From an uncultured Bacillota bacterium (GTDB lineage: Bacteria > Bacillota > Clostridia > Lachnospirales > Lachnospiraceae): DNA of 64,000 nucleotides. The stretch is taken from positions 1 to 64,000 of the forward strand of contig CAJKMA010000007.1 of NCBI GenBank assembly GCA_905200905.1. The letters are read 5' to 3'. The notes under the pieces are model-generated. The model was given only the letters and a program-made list of their open reading frames with translations. It searched no databases and had not been told where the DNA came from. Below, piece by piece: positions 1 through 8,405 of the stretch (the first letter of the stretch is position 1; every line of letters begins with the position of its first letter). The position numbers and the translations under genes were made by a program.

Positions 1-569
1 CATTCGGATACGATGCTAACAGCGACGCTGTAGCAGCTATTGCAGAAGGTTACGGTGGAACTATCAGCCAGCATGCAGACGTTCAGGCTTATCTGACACT
101 TCGTGTACTGCGTAATGCATTAGATGGTGTTGATATTGATACAGGTATTGGTACAGCAGATGAAGCTGGAAACGTTTTGAGTGAAAATGAATACAGATAT
201 AGTGAAGAAGAACGTTCTTACTATGCATTAAACGTAGCGGTAACAGAAGATAACTATAAAGATTTCACAGATTCTACTAAGACATTTGAAGCAGTATCCA
301 ATCAGTTAGATGAAAGTAAATCTCCGAAAAAGAAAGTATGGCTGAACATTTACAATGCTTCTGATAACTTCTTAAGCTCTACATATCAGCCACTGCTTCA
401 GAACTATGATGACCTTCTGAATCTGGATGTTGAATATATCGGTGGTGATGGACAGACAGAGTCCAACATTACAAACCGTCTTGGAAACCCAGGTCAGTAT
501 GATGCATTTGCTATCAACATGGTTAAAACAGATAATGCAGCTTCTTACACTGCTTTATTGAATCAGTAA
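1..569 (+). CDS. mglB: Galactose-type ABC transporter substrate-binding protein, 5' truncated by window edge
   Basis: The reading frame is open from base 3 to the TAA at 567-569, so the gene begins upstream of the window. The first ~95 visible residues look like the C-terminal lobe of an MglB/type 1 periplasmic binding protein: FGYDAN opening, a TISQHADVQAYL segment and an EDNYKDF ending that parallels the KDNLAEF end of E. coli MglB. Unexpectedly the protein does not stop there. After a charged linker (ESKSPKKK) a further ~80 residues resemble the start of another binding-protein N-lobe (VWLNIYNASDNFLSS, then YDAFAINMVKTDNAAS), and end abruptly at LLNQ. It would be an extracellular, probably lipid-anchored sugar receptor for MglA-MglC downstream. 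The ligand is inferred from the mglA/mglC neighbours. Confidence 0.8.
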   Translation, partial: FGYDANSDAVAAIAEGYGGTISQHADVQAYLTLRVLRNALDGVDIDTGIGTADEAGNVLSENEYRYSEEERSYYALNVAVTEDNYKDFTDSTKTFEAVSNQLDESKSPKKKVWLNIYNASDNFLSSTYQPLLQNYDDLLNLDVEYIGGDGQTESNITNRLGNPGQYDAFAINMVKTDNAASYTALLNQ

Positions 570-598
570 GTCTATTTCAAATCACATGAAAGAGGTTC

Positions 599-624
599 TG
601 TAGGGAGAAGAAATTCTCCCTACA
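599..624 (+). promoter_or_regulatory. Intercistronic stem-loop with GAAA tetraloop between mglB and mglA
   Basis: A perfect 11-bp inverted repeat (599-609 with 614-624) closes a GAAA tetraloop. No T-run follows, so it is not a normal intrinsic terminator. Its position between the binding-protein gene and the ATPase gene fits the 3'-end stabilising or processing hairpins that raise binding-protein expression over the rest of an ABC operon; that role is inferred. Confidence 0.6.
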
Positions 625-669
625 ACCGATTAAGGATATTCAAAATAGTAAGATACAGGAGTAAAAAAT

Positions 670-2178
670 ATGGCAGATAAGAAAGAGGATATCGTCTTAT
701 CGATACGCGATATGAGTAAATCCTTTGGACGAAACCGTGTTCTGGATCACATCAATCTTGATGTGAAGAGGGGAACAGTTATGGGTCTGATGGGTGAAAA
801 CGGCGCCGGTAAGTCAACGATGATGAAATGTCTTTTTGGTACTTATCAGAAGGATGACGGAAAAATTTTCCTTGACGGAAAAGAGGTAAGTTTTTCCGGA
901 CCTAAGGATGCTCTTGAAAACGGTATCGCAATGGTGCATCAGGAGCTGAATCAGTGTCTGGAAAGAAACGTAATTGACAACCTGTTTTTAGGACGTTACC
1001 CACGCAATTCTATGGGGGTAATTGATGAAGGCAGAATGAAGAGAGAAGCTTCCGAGCTTTTCCGTAAATTAGGTATGACAGTAAACTTGACCCAGCCTAT
1101 GAGAAATATGTCTGTTTCTCAGCGTCAGATGTGTGAAATTGCAAAAGCAATTTCTTATAATTCCAAAGTTATTGTTTTGGATGAGCCAACCTCTTCTCTG
1201 AATATTCAAGAAGTAGAGAAGTTGTTTGAGATGATGAGAATGTTAAAAGACCAGGGTATTTCTCTGATTTACATTTCTCATAAAATGGATGAAATTTTTG
1301 AAATCTGTGATGAGATTTCTGTACTTCGTGATGGTAATCTGGTTATGACGAAAAGTTCTAAAGATACCAACATGAATGAACTGATTGCAGCTATGGTTGG
1401 ACGTTCTTTGGAAAACAGATTCCCGCCAGTGGACAATACACCAAAGGATGTTATTTTGTCTGTTCAGAATCTTTCCACAAAATTTGAACCTCATTTAAGT
1501 GATGTATCGTTTGATGTAAGAGAGGGAGAGATTTTCGGACTGTATGGATTGGTAGGTGCAGGACGTACAGAACTTCTGGAGACCATTTTTGGTGTAAGAA
1601 CCAGGGCAGCAGGACGTGTGTACTTTAATAACCGCCTTATGAACTTCAATAGTGCAAAAGAAGCTATGGAGCATGGCTTTGCCATGATTACAGAGGAGAG
1701 AAAGGCAAATGGACTCTTCTTGAAGAGTGACCTTACCTTTAATACCACCATTGCAAACTTAAATCAGTATAAGTCCGGAATTGCACTTTCTGATTCTAAA
1801 ATGGTAAAAGCTACCAACAATGAAATTAAAGTCATGCATACCAAATGTATGGGACCAGACGATATGATTACCAGCCTCTCCGGTGGAAATCAGCAGAAGG
1901 TTATTTTTGGTAAGTGGCTAGAGAGAAATCCGAAAGTGTTTATGATGGATGAACCTACCAGAGGTATTGACGTTGGTGCAAAATATGAAATCTATGAATT
2001 AATTATCAAGATGGCAAAAGAAGGAAAAACCATTATTGTTGTTTCCTCTGAAATGCCAGAGATTTTAGGTATCACCAATCGTATCGGTGTTATGTCCAAT
2101 GGACGGCTTTCCGGTATTGTAAATACCAAAGAAACCAATCAGGAAGAACTGTTAAGACTCAGTGCAAAATACCTATAA
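670..2178 (+). CDS. mglA: Galactose/methyl galactoside import ATP-binding protein
   Basis: This is a cytoplasmic two-domain ABC ATPase of the sugar-importer class (MglA/RbsA/XylG), 502 residues, the usual family length. The first domain has a full Walker A, GENGAGKST (residues 42-50), and a Walker B, VIVLDEPTSS. The second domain has the degenerate Walker A GLVGAGRTE typical of this class, followed by a good signature LSGGNQQK and the Walker B FMMDEPTRGIDVG. The start has an AGGAG ribosome site just upstream. The gene lies 100 bp after the binding-protein gene and 18 bp before the permease gene, so the three form one operon. The exact sugar is inferred; ribose or xylose importers share the fold, but the MglB-like receptor and long MglC favour galactosides. 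Confidence 0.88.
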   Translation: MADKKEDIVLSIRDMSKSFGRNRVLDHINLDVKRGTVMGLMGENGAGKSTMMKCLFGTYQKDDGKIFLDGKEVSFSGPKDALENGIAMVHQELNQCLERNVIDNLFLGRYPRNSMGVIDEGRMKREASELFRKLGMTVNLTQPMRNMSVSQRQMCEIAKAISYNSKVIVLDEPTSSLNIQEVEKLFEMMRMLKDQGISLIYISHKMDEIFEICDEISVLRDGNLVMTKSSKDTNMNELIAAMVGRSLENRFPPVDNTPKDVILSVQNLSTKFEPHLSDVSFDVREGEIFGLYGLVGAGRTELLETIFGVRTRAAGRVYFNNRLMNFNSAKEAMEHGFAMITEERKANGLFLKSDLTFNTTIANLNQYKSGIALSDSKMVKATNNEIKVMHTKCMGPDDMITSLSGGNQQKVIFGKWLERNPKVFMMDEPTRGIDVGAKYEIYELIIKMAKEGKTIIVVSSEMPEILGITNRIGVMSNGRLSGIVNTKETNQEELLRLSAKYL

Positions 2179-2196
2179 TGAGGGAGTGTAATAGAT

Positions 2197-3852
2197 ATGG
2201 CAAATGAAAATAGCAAGATTCTGACTGCAGATCAGGAAGCAAAGCTGCGTCAGCCTATTGATGATTATGTGGGCAAGATTCAGAAAGAAATCGATGGCCT
2301 CAGAGCAGATGGTACAGAAAAAGTAGTTGCTCTTCAGAATAAAATAGATGGTCTTAAAAGAGACCGTAGTATCTCAAAGAGTGAGAAAGAATCTGAGATT
2401 GCAAAGTGTAAAACAGAGCTTGAGAAAGCAAAAGCAGTTGAAGCAAAAAATAAAGATCAGATTTCCAAATTAATTGCAGATGCAGAGGGCTATCTGAATG
2501 CTCATTTTGATAAAGAATACTATCAGCCTGTATTAGCAAGCTGCCAGGTGGAAAAAGTAGCTGCAAAGGAAAGATATCAGAAGAGATTAAAAGAACTGGA
2601 AGCAGAACATAAAGATATTCTTTCCAAGCTGACAGATCATCAGGAAATCAAAGATGAAAACTATGTTTACAAAAACAGAATTTCTAATGCAAAGATTGAG
2701 CTGGAAAAAGACCTTCAGCAGATTAAAGACCGCAGACATGCTGCATACAATCATAAATTCCATTTGATTGACCTGCTCCGTCTGTCCAAGTTTACATTCC
2801 TGGAGTCCAGAGCTCAGAAATGGGAAAACTACAAATATACCTTTAACCGTAGAGCATTCTTCCTTCAGAATGGATTGTATATTGCGATTATCATTATTTT
2901 CATCGCACTGTGTATTATTACTCCAATCGTAAAAAATACACCGCTTTTGACTTACAACAATGTTTTAAATATCCTGCAGCAGGCATCACCTAGAATGTTC
3001 CTTGCACTTGGTGTAGCAGCGCTGATCCTCCTTGCTGGTACAGACCTTTCTATTGGCCGTATGGTTGGTATGGGTATGACAGCAGCAACGATTATCATGC
3101 ATCAGGGTATCAATACCGGTGGTGTTTTCGGACATATCTTTGATTTTACAAATATGTCTGTAGTTGCAAGAGTAATCTTAGCATTAGTTGTTTGTATTGT
3201 GCTGTGTACATTCTTCACAACAATTGCAGGTTTCTTTACAGCGAAATTTAAAATGCATCCATTTATTTCAACCATGGCAAACATGCTGGTTATCTTTGGT
3301 CTTGTTACCTATGCGACAAAGGGTGTTTCCTTCGGTGCTATTGAATCTACAATTCCAAACATGATCATTCCAAAAGTGAATGGCTTCCCAACCATTATCA
3401 TCTGGGCTGTTGCAGCAGTAGCAATTGTATGGTTTATCTGGAATAAAACAACATTTGGTAAAAACCTGTATGCAGTAGGTGGAAATCCTGAAGCAGCAGC
3501 AGTATCCGGTATCTCTGTATTTGGTGTAACTGTAGGTGCTTTCGTAATGGCTGGTATCCTTTACGGATTTGGTTCCTGGCTGGAATGTATCAGAATGGTT
3601 GGTTCTGGTTCCGCAGCTTATGGACAGGGATGGGAAATGGATGCCATCGCAGCCTGCGTTGTAGGTGGTGTATCCTTCACAGGTGGTATTGGTAAGATTT
3701 CAGGTGTTGTTGTTGGTGTATTTATCTTCACAGCACTGACATACTCTCTTACAATCCTTGGTATCGATACAAACCTTCAGTTCGTATTCTCCGGTATCAT
3801 CATCCTGGTAGCAGTAACACTTGACTGTCTAAAATATGTTCAGAAGAAATAA
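2197..3852 (+). CDS. mglC: Galactose/methyl galactoside ABC transporter permease with long coiled-coil N-terminal extension
   Basis: The last ~330 residues are a sugar-importer permease (BPD_transp_2 family): hydrophobic segments start near residue 225 (NGLYIAIIIIFIALCI), and the family signature LLAGTDLSIGRMVG and the glycine-rich GWEMDAIAACVVGGVSFTGG loop are present. The first ~215 residues are not part of a normal MglC (about 330-340 residues). They are highly charged, rich in K/E/Q with heptad-like leucines and isoleucines, and have no signal peptide, so they should form a cytoplasmic coiled coil directly before TM1. The frame is continuous, with no internal stop or obvious restart with a ribosome site, so this is a fusion rather than two genes. 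A strong terminator follows at 3876. Confidence 0.88.
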   Translation: MANENSKILTADQEAKLRQPIDDYVGKIQKEIDGLRADGTEKVVALQNKIDGLKRDRSISKSEKESEIAKCKTELEKAKAVEAKNKDQISKLIADAEGYLNAHFDKEYYQPVLASCQVEKVAAKERYQKRLKELEAEHKDILSKLTDHQEIKDENYVYKNRISNAKIELEKDLQQIKDRRHAAYNHKFHLIDLLRLSKFTFLESRAQKWENYKYTFNRRAFFLQNGLYIAIIIIFIALCIITPIVKNTPLLTYNNVLNILQQASPRMFLALGVAALILLAGTDLSIGRMVGMGMTAATIIMHQGINTGGVFGHIFDFTNMSVVARVILALVVCIVLCTFFTTIAGFFTAKFKMHPFISTMANMLVIFGLVTYATKGVSFGAIESTIPNMIIPKVNGFPTIIIWAVAAVAIVWFIWNKTTFGKNLYAVGGNPEAAAVSGISVFGVTVGAFVMAGILYGFGSWLECIRMVGSGSAAYGQGWEMDAIAACVVGGVSFTGGIGKISGVVVGVFIFTALTYSLTILGIDTNLQFVFSGIIILVAVTLDCLKYVQKK

Positions 3853-3875
3853 TTTTACAAAAGAAATATTTGATA

Positions 3876-3913
3876 AGAGTTGCTATATGTGTTTCATATA
3901 GCAGCTCTTTTTA
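3876..3913 (+). terminator. Intrinsic terminator after mglC
   Basis: A 13-14-bp stem (GAGTTGCTATATG paired with CATATAGCAGCTC, one G-T pair) with a 5-nt loop is followed by TTTTTAT. It ends the mgl operon and separates it from the regulator genes. Confidence 0.85.
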
Positions 3914-3921
3914 TGTGTACA

Positions 3922-3950
3922 TTTACTTTTTTTCGTGCACTTGTTATAAT
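3922..3950 (+). promoter_or_regulatory. Sigma-A promoter of the yesN-like regulator operon
   Basis: TTTACT (3922-3927), a 17-bp spacer and a perfect TATAAT (3945-3950) lie about 40 bp before the start of the response regulator gene at 3989. Confidence 0.65.
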
Positions 3951-3988
3951 CAGATTAGATAAATGTAGAGACGATATGGAGAGAAAAT

Positions 3989-5593
3989 ATGGACAGGTAT
4001 ACATTGCTTTTGGTGGATGATGAGGAAGAAGTAATTCAGATTATTATGAAAAAAATTGCATGGGAAGAAATTGGTTTTTCTGTGATTGGACATGCAAATA
4101 ATGGGGTAAAGGCTCTTGAAATGGTGGAAGAATATCAACCGGATGTGGTGATAACGGATATTAAGATGCCTTATATGGATGGCATGGAGTTGGCTAAACG
4201 AATGAAAGCTGACTACCCAGATATTAAGATTTTATTTTTTACAGGATTTGATGAGTTTGAATATGCCAGAGAAGCGATTCATTTAGAGGTAGAGGAATAT
4301 ATTTTGAAACCTTTAAATGCTATGGAATTAACAGAGATTTTTAAGAAACTAAAGACAAAACTAGATCAGGAAATCAGTGAAAAACGAAATGCCGAGATTT
4401 TGCAGAAATATTATATGGAGTCTCTGCCGCTCCTCCAGGTGAATTTTTATTCCACACTGATTGAGGGAAAGCTTGGTGAGGAAGAAATTCCCAAGTATTT
4501 GTCAGACTATCAGATTTCTTTTACAGGGCCATATTACTGCTGTTTGGTGATTCATACCTCTTTGTCTCAGAACGAGGATCATATGAGCCCTCAGCTTTTG
4601 ATTACTTCTGTGCAGAAACAAGCGGAGGAACGGTTAGAAGAAAAATGGCATGCCAAGAGTTTTTCTTATCTTGGAAATACGGTGCTTTTGGCACAGCTTG
4701 CAGATCGTAAGGAGGTGTCAGAACTTACGGATGAATGTGACCGTTTTTGCAAATATGCCAGTCGTATTATTGGAGCTGTCGTTACCATTGGCATTGGTCC
4801 AGTGTGTGAAAACATTAGTGAACTATCAGAATCTTACAGTGGGGCAAGAGAGGCGGTTTCCTATCGGGTGTTGTATGGAGCGTCAAGAGCTATTAACATG
4901 CAGGAGATTGCGCCAAAAGAGATTACAAGACAGGGTTTTTCAAATGATGCAGAGCTGTCTAATTTGTTTAAGATGATTCGATTAAGCTCCCAGGAAGATA
5001 TTTTAGAGGCAGCGGATGCATATTTGCAAAAACTTTCTTCACCGGAAAAATCTATGCAGCAGCATCATGTGGCAGTCATGGAACTGGTGAGTGCTTTGTA
5101 CCGTTTTGGTGCAAATCAGGATATTGCGGTGGAAGAATTTTGTGGAGATATAGGGAGTCTTTATGGAAAACTTATGGAAATGGAACCGGAAATGTTGGGA
5201 AAATGGTTAAAGCAGATAAGTCTTGTGTTTCAGGAAAAAATTATTCATGCTAGATATCAATCCACCAATTCCTTTATTGTACAGGCAAAGGAGTATGTAA
5301 AGAATCATTATGATGAGGAGGATCTTTCTTTGGATCGTGTATGTCAGGAGTTAGGAGTTTCCAATTCCTATTTTTCAACGATTTTTAAAAAAGAAGAAGG
5401 GACGTCTTTTATTGGATATCTTACAGACTACCGTATGGAAAAGGCTTCTCGCATGTTGGTTGAAACCAAGGAGAAGAGCTATATCATAGCTCGCCAGGTG
5501 GGATATACAGACGCCAATTATTTTAGTTATGTGTTTAAGCGGCGTTTTGGGGTATCGCCATCGAAATATAGAACGGAGTATGCAAAGCAGTGA
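3989..5593 (+). CDS. YesN-family response regulator (receiver + AraC-type DNA-binding domain)
   Basis: A 534-residue cytoplasmic transcription regulator. The N-terminal receiver has the acidic pair D10/D11, phospho-acceptor D57 in VVITDIKMP, T/F at ILFFTGFDEF and K in EYILKPL. A variable middle region of ~250 residues is followed by an AraC-type double helix-turn-helix (roughly residues 425-530): LDRVCQELGVSNSYFSTIFKKEEG and the second helix ending in YFSYVFKRRFGVSPSKYR. This is the standard YesN layout. The stop overlaps the GTG start of the kinase gene (GTGA), so the two are translationally coupled. YesN regulators usually control an adjacent sugar transporter; here the mgl genes upstream are the obvious target. 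Confidence 0.9.
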   Translation: MDRYTLLLVDDEEEVIQIIMKKIAWEEIGFSVIGHANNGVKALEMVEEYQPDVVITDIKMPYMDGMELAKRMKADYPDIKILFFTGFDEFEYAREAIHLEVEEYILKPLNAMELTEIFKKLKTKLDQEISEKRNAEILQKYYMESLPLLQVNFYSTLIEGKLGEEEIPKYLSDYQISFTGPYYCCLVIHTSLSQNEDHMSPQLLITSVQKQAEERLEEKWHAKSFSYLGNTVLLAQLADRKEVSELTDECDRFCKYASRIIGAVVTIGIGPVCENISELSESYSGAREAVSYRVLYGASRAINMQEIAPKEITRQGFSNDAELSNLFKMIRLSSQEDILEAADAYLQKLSSPEKSMQQHHVAVMELVSALYRFGANQDIAVEEFCGDIGSLYGKLMEMEPEMLGKWLKQISLVFQEKIIHARYQSTNSFIVQAKEYVKNHYDEEDLSLDRVCQELGVSNSYFSTIFKKEEGTSFIGYLTDYRMEKASRMLVETKEKSYIIARQVGYTDANYFSYVFKRRFGVSPSKYRTEYAKQ

Positions 5594-7455
5594 AGAAAAA
5601 ATTAGCTAAGTACTTAAAAAAATTGAGGCCGGGGGGAATCCAGACAACTCTTATGCTGGTGGTTTCTTGTATTTCACTGGTGACCATGTTGCTTATGGGA
5701 ATCCTTATGTATGTGCGGTTTTCTACTTTATCCAGGCAAGAGACTATTGAAAGCTCCAGAAAATTAATGGAGCAGACTGGAGAAAGTATGGAGGATTACC
5801 TGGTGAATATGAGACAGATTTCTGATGCAATCTACTACAATGTGGTAAAGGAAAATGATTTTCATGATGCCAGAGAAGAAATTCAAAAAGGCATGAATCT
5901 TCTCTATGAGGCGAATCGGGACAAGCTTCGTACCATTGCCATTTATAACCGTGATGGCAGCCTTATGGCAGCAGAGCCGGTTGCCACCCAAAAGGAGGAT
6001 CCGGATGTGACCAGACAGGAGTGGTATCAAAGTGCTGTGGAAGAGATGGAAAATATTCATTTTTCCACTCCTCATATTCAAAATCTTTTTGAAGACAGTA
6101 CCTTTCGATATTATTGGGTGATTTCTTCCAGCCGTGTGGTAGAGCTTACTGAAAATCGAGATTCCAGACTAGGGGTATTATTAGTGGATATGGATTTTTC
6201 CAGTATATCTAGGATGATGAATCAGATTAATAAAGTAGGAAATGGACAGTATTATTATCTGTGTAGCAGTGACGGAGAGATTATTTATCACCCAAGGCAG
6301 ATTCAGATCAGCGATGGGATTTGCAGAGAAAACAGTGGAAAAGCTGCCTCTTATAAAGACGGGGTTTATGACGAAACCTTTGAAGGAACACAGAGAAAGG
6401 TGATTGTGAATACCATCAGTTATACAGGGTGGAAGCTGGTAGGGGTCATTCCATATTCTATTTTTACTCATGAGATGGTAAACGTGCGATATTTTATTGC
6501 CATGGTAATTTTGCTAATGGCAATGATGCTTACTATTATTAACCGCGTGGTAACAGAACGAATTTCTCGTCCTATACGGAAGCTGAATCATTCGGTTATG
6601 GAGTATGAGGCAGGGAAAAAGCCGGAAATTTATATTGGCGGTTCTTGGGAAATCAGGCATTTGGGATATTCCATTCAAAATTCTTACGAGAAAAGTGAGA
6701 AGCTGATGCAGGAAATTGTGTGGGAACAAAATGAGCGGAGAAAGAGTGAACTAGATGCTTTGCAAAGTCAGATTAATCCACATTTTCTATATAATACTTT
6801 GGATTCCATAACCTGGATGATTGAAGGAGAGCGAAACGACGAGGCTGCTTTTATGATTTCACAGCTTGCGAAGCTTTTCCGTATTAGTTTGTCTAAGGGG
6901 CATACCATTATCAGCGTAAAAGATGAGTTGCAGCATGCTCAGAGTTATATGAATATTCAGAGGGTTCGGTATAAGGATGCTTTTTCGGTTATCTTTGATG
7001 TGGAGCCAGAATTGGAGAAATATTGTGCTGTGAAACTGACGCTACAGCCAATTTTAGAAAATGCCATTAACTATGGGGTAGACCCAATGGATGATTGTGG
7101 GGAAATTAGGATTGGTGTGAAAAAAAAGGGGGATATGCTTATACTTTTTGTGGAAGACAATGGAATTGGTATGTCTCAGGAAGAAGTGAGTTTGCTGCTT
7201 ACGGACAGTAACCGAATCCCTAAACATGGCTCAGGTGTAGGGCTAATTAATATTCATAACCGTCTTCAGATTTTGTTTGGAAAGAACTATGGTATTCTAG
7301 TAGAGAGTGAACCGGATGAGGGAACTAAGGTTTCTATTAAAATACCGGCTATTTTATACACGGAAGAAAATCGAAAGATTTTGGAAAAAGGATATTTGTT
7401 TAGCAGAAAAAAACTGGAGAAGAAAGAATTACAAGGTGAGTGCAATGAAAAATAG
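5590..7455 (+). CDS. YesM/LytS-type sensor histidine kinase
   Basis: A 621-residue membrane sensor kinase. Order: TM1 near residues 18-40, an extracellular sensing region of ~260 residues (Cache-like), TM2 near 300-320 (YFIAMVILLMAMMLTII), a HAMP-like linker, then a His_kinase domain with H398 in SQINPHFLYNTL, and an HATPase with N-box PILENAINYG, DNGIGMS and GSGVGLINIHNRL. The INPHFLYN motif places it in the YesM/LytS group that pairs with YesN-type regulators, and its partner gene directly precedes and overlaps it. The GTG start is chosen because it overlaps the upstream stop and gives a basic N-terminus before TM1. The stop overlaps the next gene by 11 bp. Confidence 0.9.
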   Translation: MKKKLAKYLKKLRPGGIQTTLMLVVSCISLVTMLLMGILMYVRFSTLSRQETIESSRKLMEQTGESMEDYLVNMRQISDAIYYNVVKENDFHDAREEIQKGMNLLYEANRDKLRTIAIYNRDGSLMAAEPVATQKEDPDVTRQEWYQSAVEEMENIHFSTPHIQNLFEDSTFRYYWVISSSRVVELTENRDSRLGVLLVDMDFSSISRMMNQINKVGNGQYYYLCSSDGEIIYHPRQIQISDGICRENSGKAASYKDGVYDETFEGTQRKVIVNTISYTGWKLVGVIPYSIFTHEMVNVRYFIAMVILLMAMMLTIINRVVTERISRPIRKLNHSVMEYEAGKKPEIYIGGSWEIRHLGYSIQNSYEKSEKLMQEIVWEQNERRKSELDALQSQINPHFLYNTLDSITWMIEGERNDEAAFMISQLAKLFRISLSKGHTIISVKDELQHAQSYMNIQRVRYKDAFSVIFDVEPELEKYCAVKLTLQPILENAINYGVDPMDDCGEIRIGVKKKGDMLILFVEDNGIGMSQEEVSLLLTDSNRIPKHGSGVGLINIHNRLQILFGKNYGILVESEPDEGTKVSIKIPAILYTEENRKILEKGYLFSRKKLEKKELQGECNEK

Positions 7456-8389
7456 CAAAAAGGTGTTTCTACTGATTGAAGTTGTTCTAGGTATTATGGT
7501 TATCATTATGGCTTTTTTCATGATTAGAGAGAGAAGCGGGGAAAATTTGGAACGTATTTCTGTAATCGTCCAAAAGTCAGATGACAATCAGTGGACAGCC
7601 TTTCAGTATGGTCTGAAAATGGCAGCAGAGGATCAAGGGGTTGAATTGTTTGTGGTGGGAACAGGAGATGAACTTACTGTTGAAGAGCAGAAAAATCTTA
7701 TGGAACAGGAGATTTCCAAAGGGGCGGATGGCATTATCCTTCAACCTATTTTAGGTAAAGATTCTGGGAAAATGTTGGAAAAAATAGAAAAAAAAGTTCC
7801 AGTTATGCTCATAGAACACAGTGTTCCAGAGAAAGAAGCCTCTTTTCCTATTATACAACCAAACCATTATGCCATGGGGATGGCACTTGGAGAGGAGCTA
7901 TTAAAAGATTACAATGGAAATATCAAAGGGAAAACCTTTGGTTTTACGGCAGAAAACATGGGTTCCCTGGCAACTACAGAACGTATTTTGGGTTTTACAA
8001 ATGCTCTGGAGGGAAGGGGGGCAGAAATTATTTGGCAGGATTCCAAAGATTTACAACAGCAGCCAAAGGTGGATTTTGTCATTGCTCTGGATGACAGCAG
8101 TTTGGTTTCGGCAGGAGAGGCTGCTGCAGCCAACAATCTCCATGGGGCCTTGGTTTATGGAATTGGAAAATCTACAGAAGCAGTTTATTATTTGGATACA
8201 GGTATTGCTGTCTGTTTGGTAGTTCCAGATGAGTTTCATATGGGTTATCAAAGTCTCGTAGAAATGTCAAAGAAAATAAAGCGCTCCTTATACAAAATGA
8301 AAGGAGATACGGTTTCTTATACAGTACTTCGACAGGATAATCTATTTTCCAAGGAAAATCAGGAACTTCTTTTTACCATGAGTCAATAG
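7445..8389 (+). CDS. Membrane-anchored periplasmic-binding-protein-like sugar sensor
   Basis: From the ATG at 7445 this gives 314 residues. A single hydrophobic helix (residues ~8-26) has no lipobox cysteine, so it is likely a membrane anchor rather than a cleaved signal. The rest is a type 1 periplasmic binding protein fold (ISVIVQKSDDNQWTAFQYGLKMAAED at the start, GADGIILQP, FVIALDDSSLVSAGEAAAA). The start overlaps the kinase gene by 11 bp, which suggests a fixed stoichiometry with the kinase. The layout resembles XylFII of Clostridium, a TM-anchored binding protein that feeds a LytS kinase. I infer a ligand-sensing role rather than transport. Longer in-frame starts exist upstream but lie inside the kinase gene. 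Confidence 0.75.
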   Translation: MKNSKKVFLLIEVVLGIMVIIMAFFMIRERSGENLERISVIVQKSDDNQWTAFQYGLKMAAEDQGVELFVVGTGDELTVEEQKNLMEQEISKGADGIILQPILGKDSGKMLEKIEKKVPVMLIEHSVPEKEASFPIIQPNHYAMGMALGEELLKDYNGNIKGKTFGFTAENMGSLATTERILGFTNALEGRGAEIIWQDSKDLQQQPKVDFVIALDDSSLVSAGEAAAANNLHGALVYGIGKSTEAVYYLDTGIAVCLVVPDEFHMGYQSLVEMSKKIKRSLYKMKGDTVSYTVLRQDNLFSKENQELLFTMSQ

Positions 8390-8405
8390 AAAGAAGAGGT
8401 AGAGT

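Noticed and set aside
4650..4976. Plus-strand open frame inside the YesN-like gene
   Set aside because: It lies in another frame of a clear coding sequence, without a ribosome site or family features.
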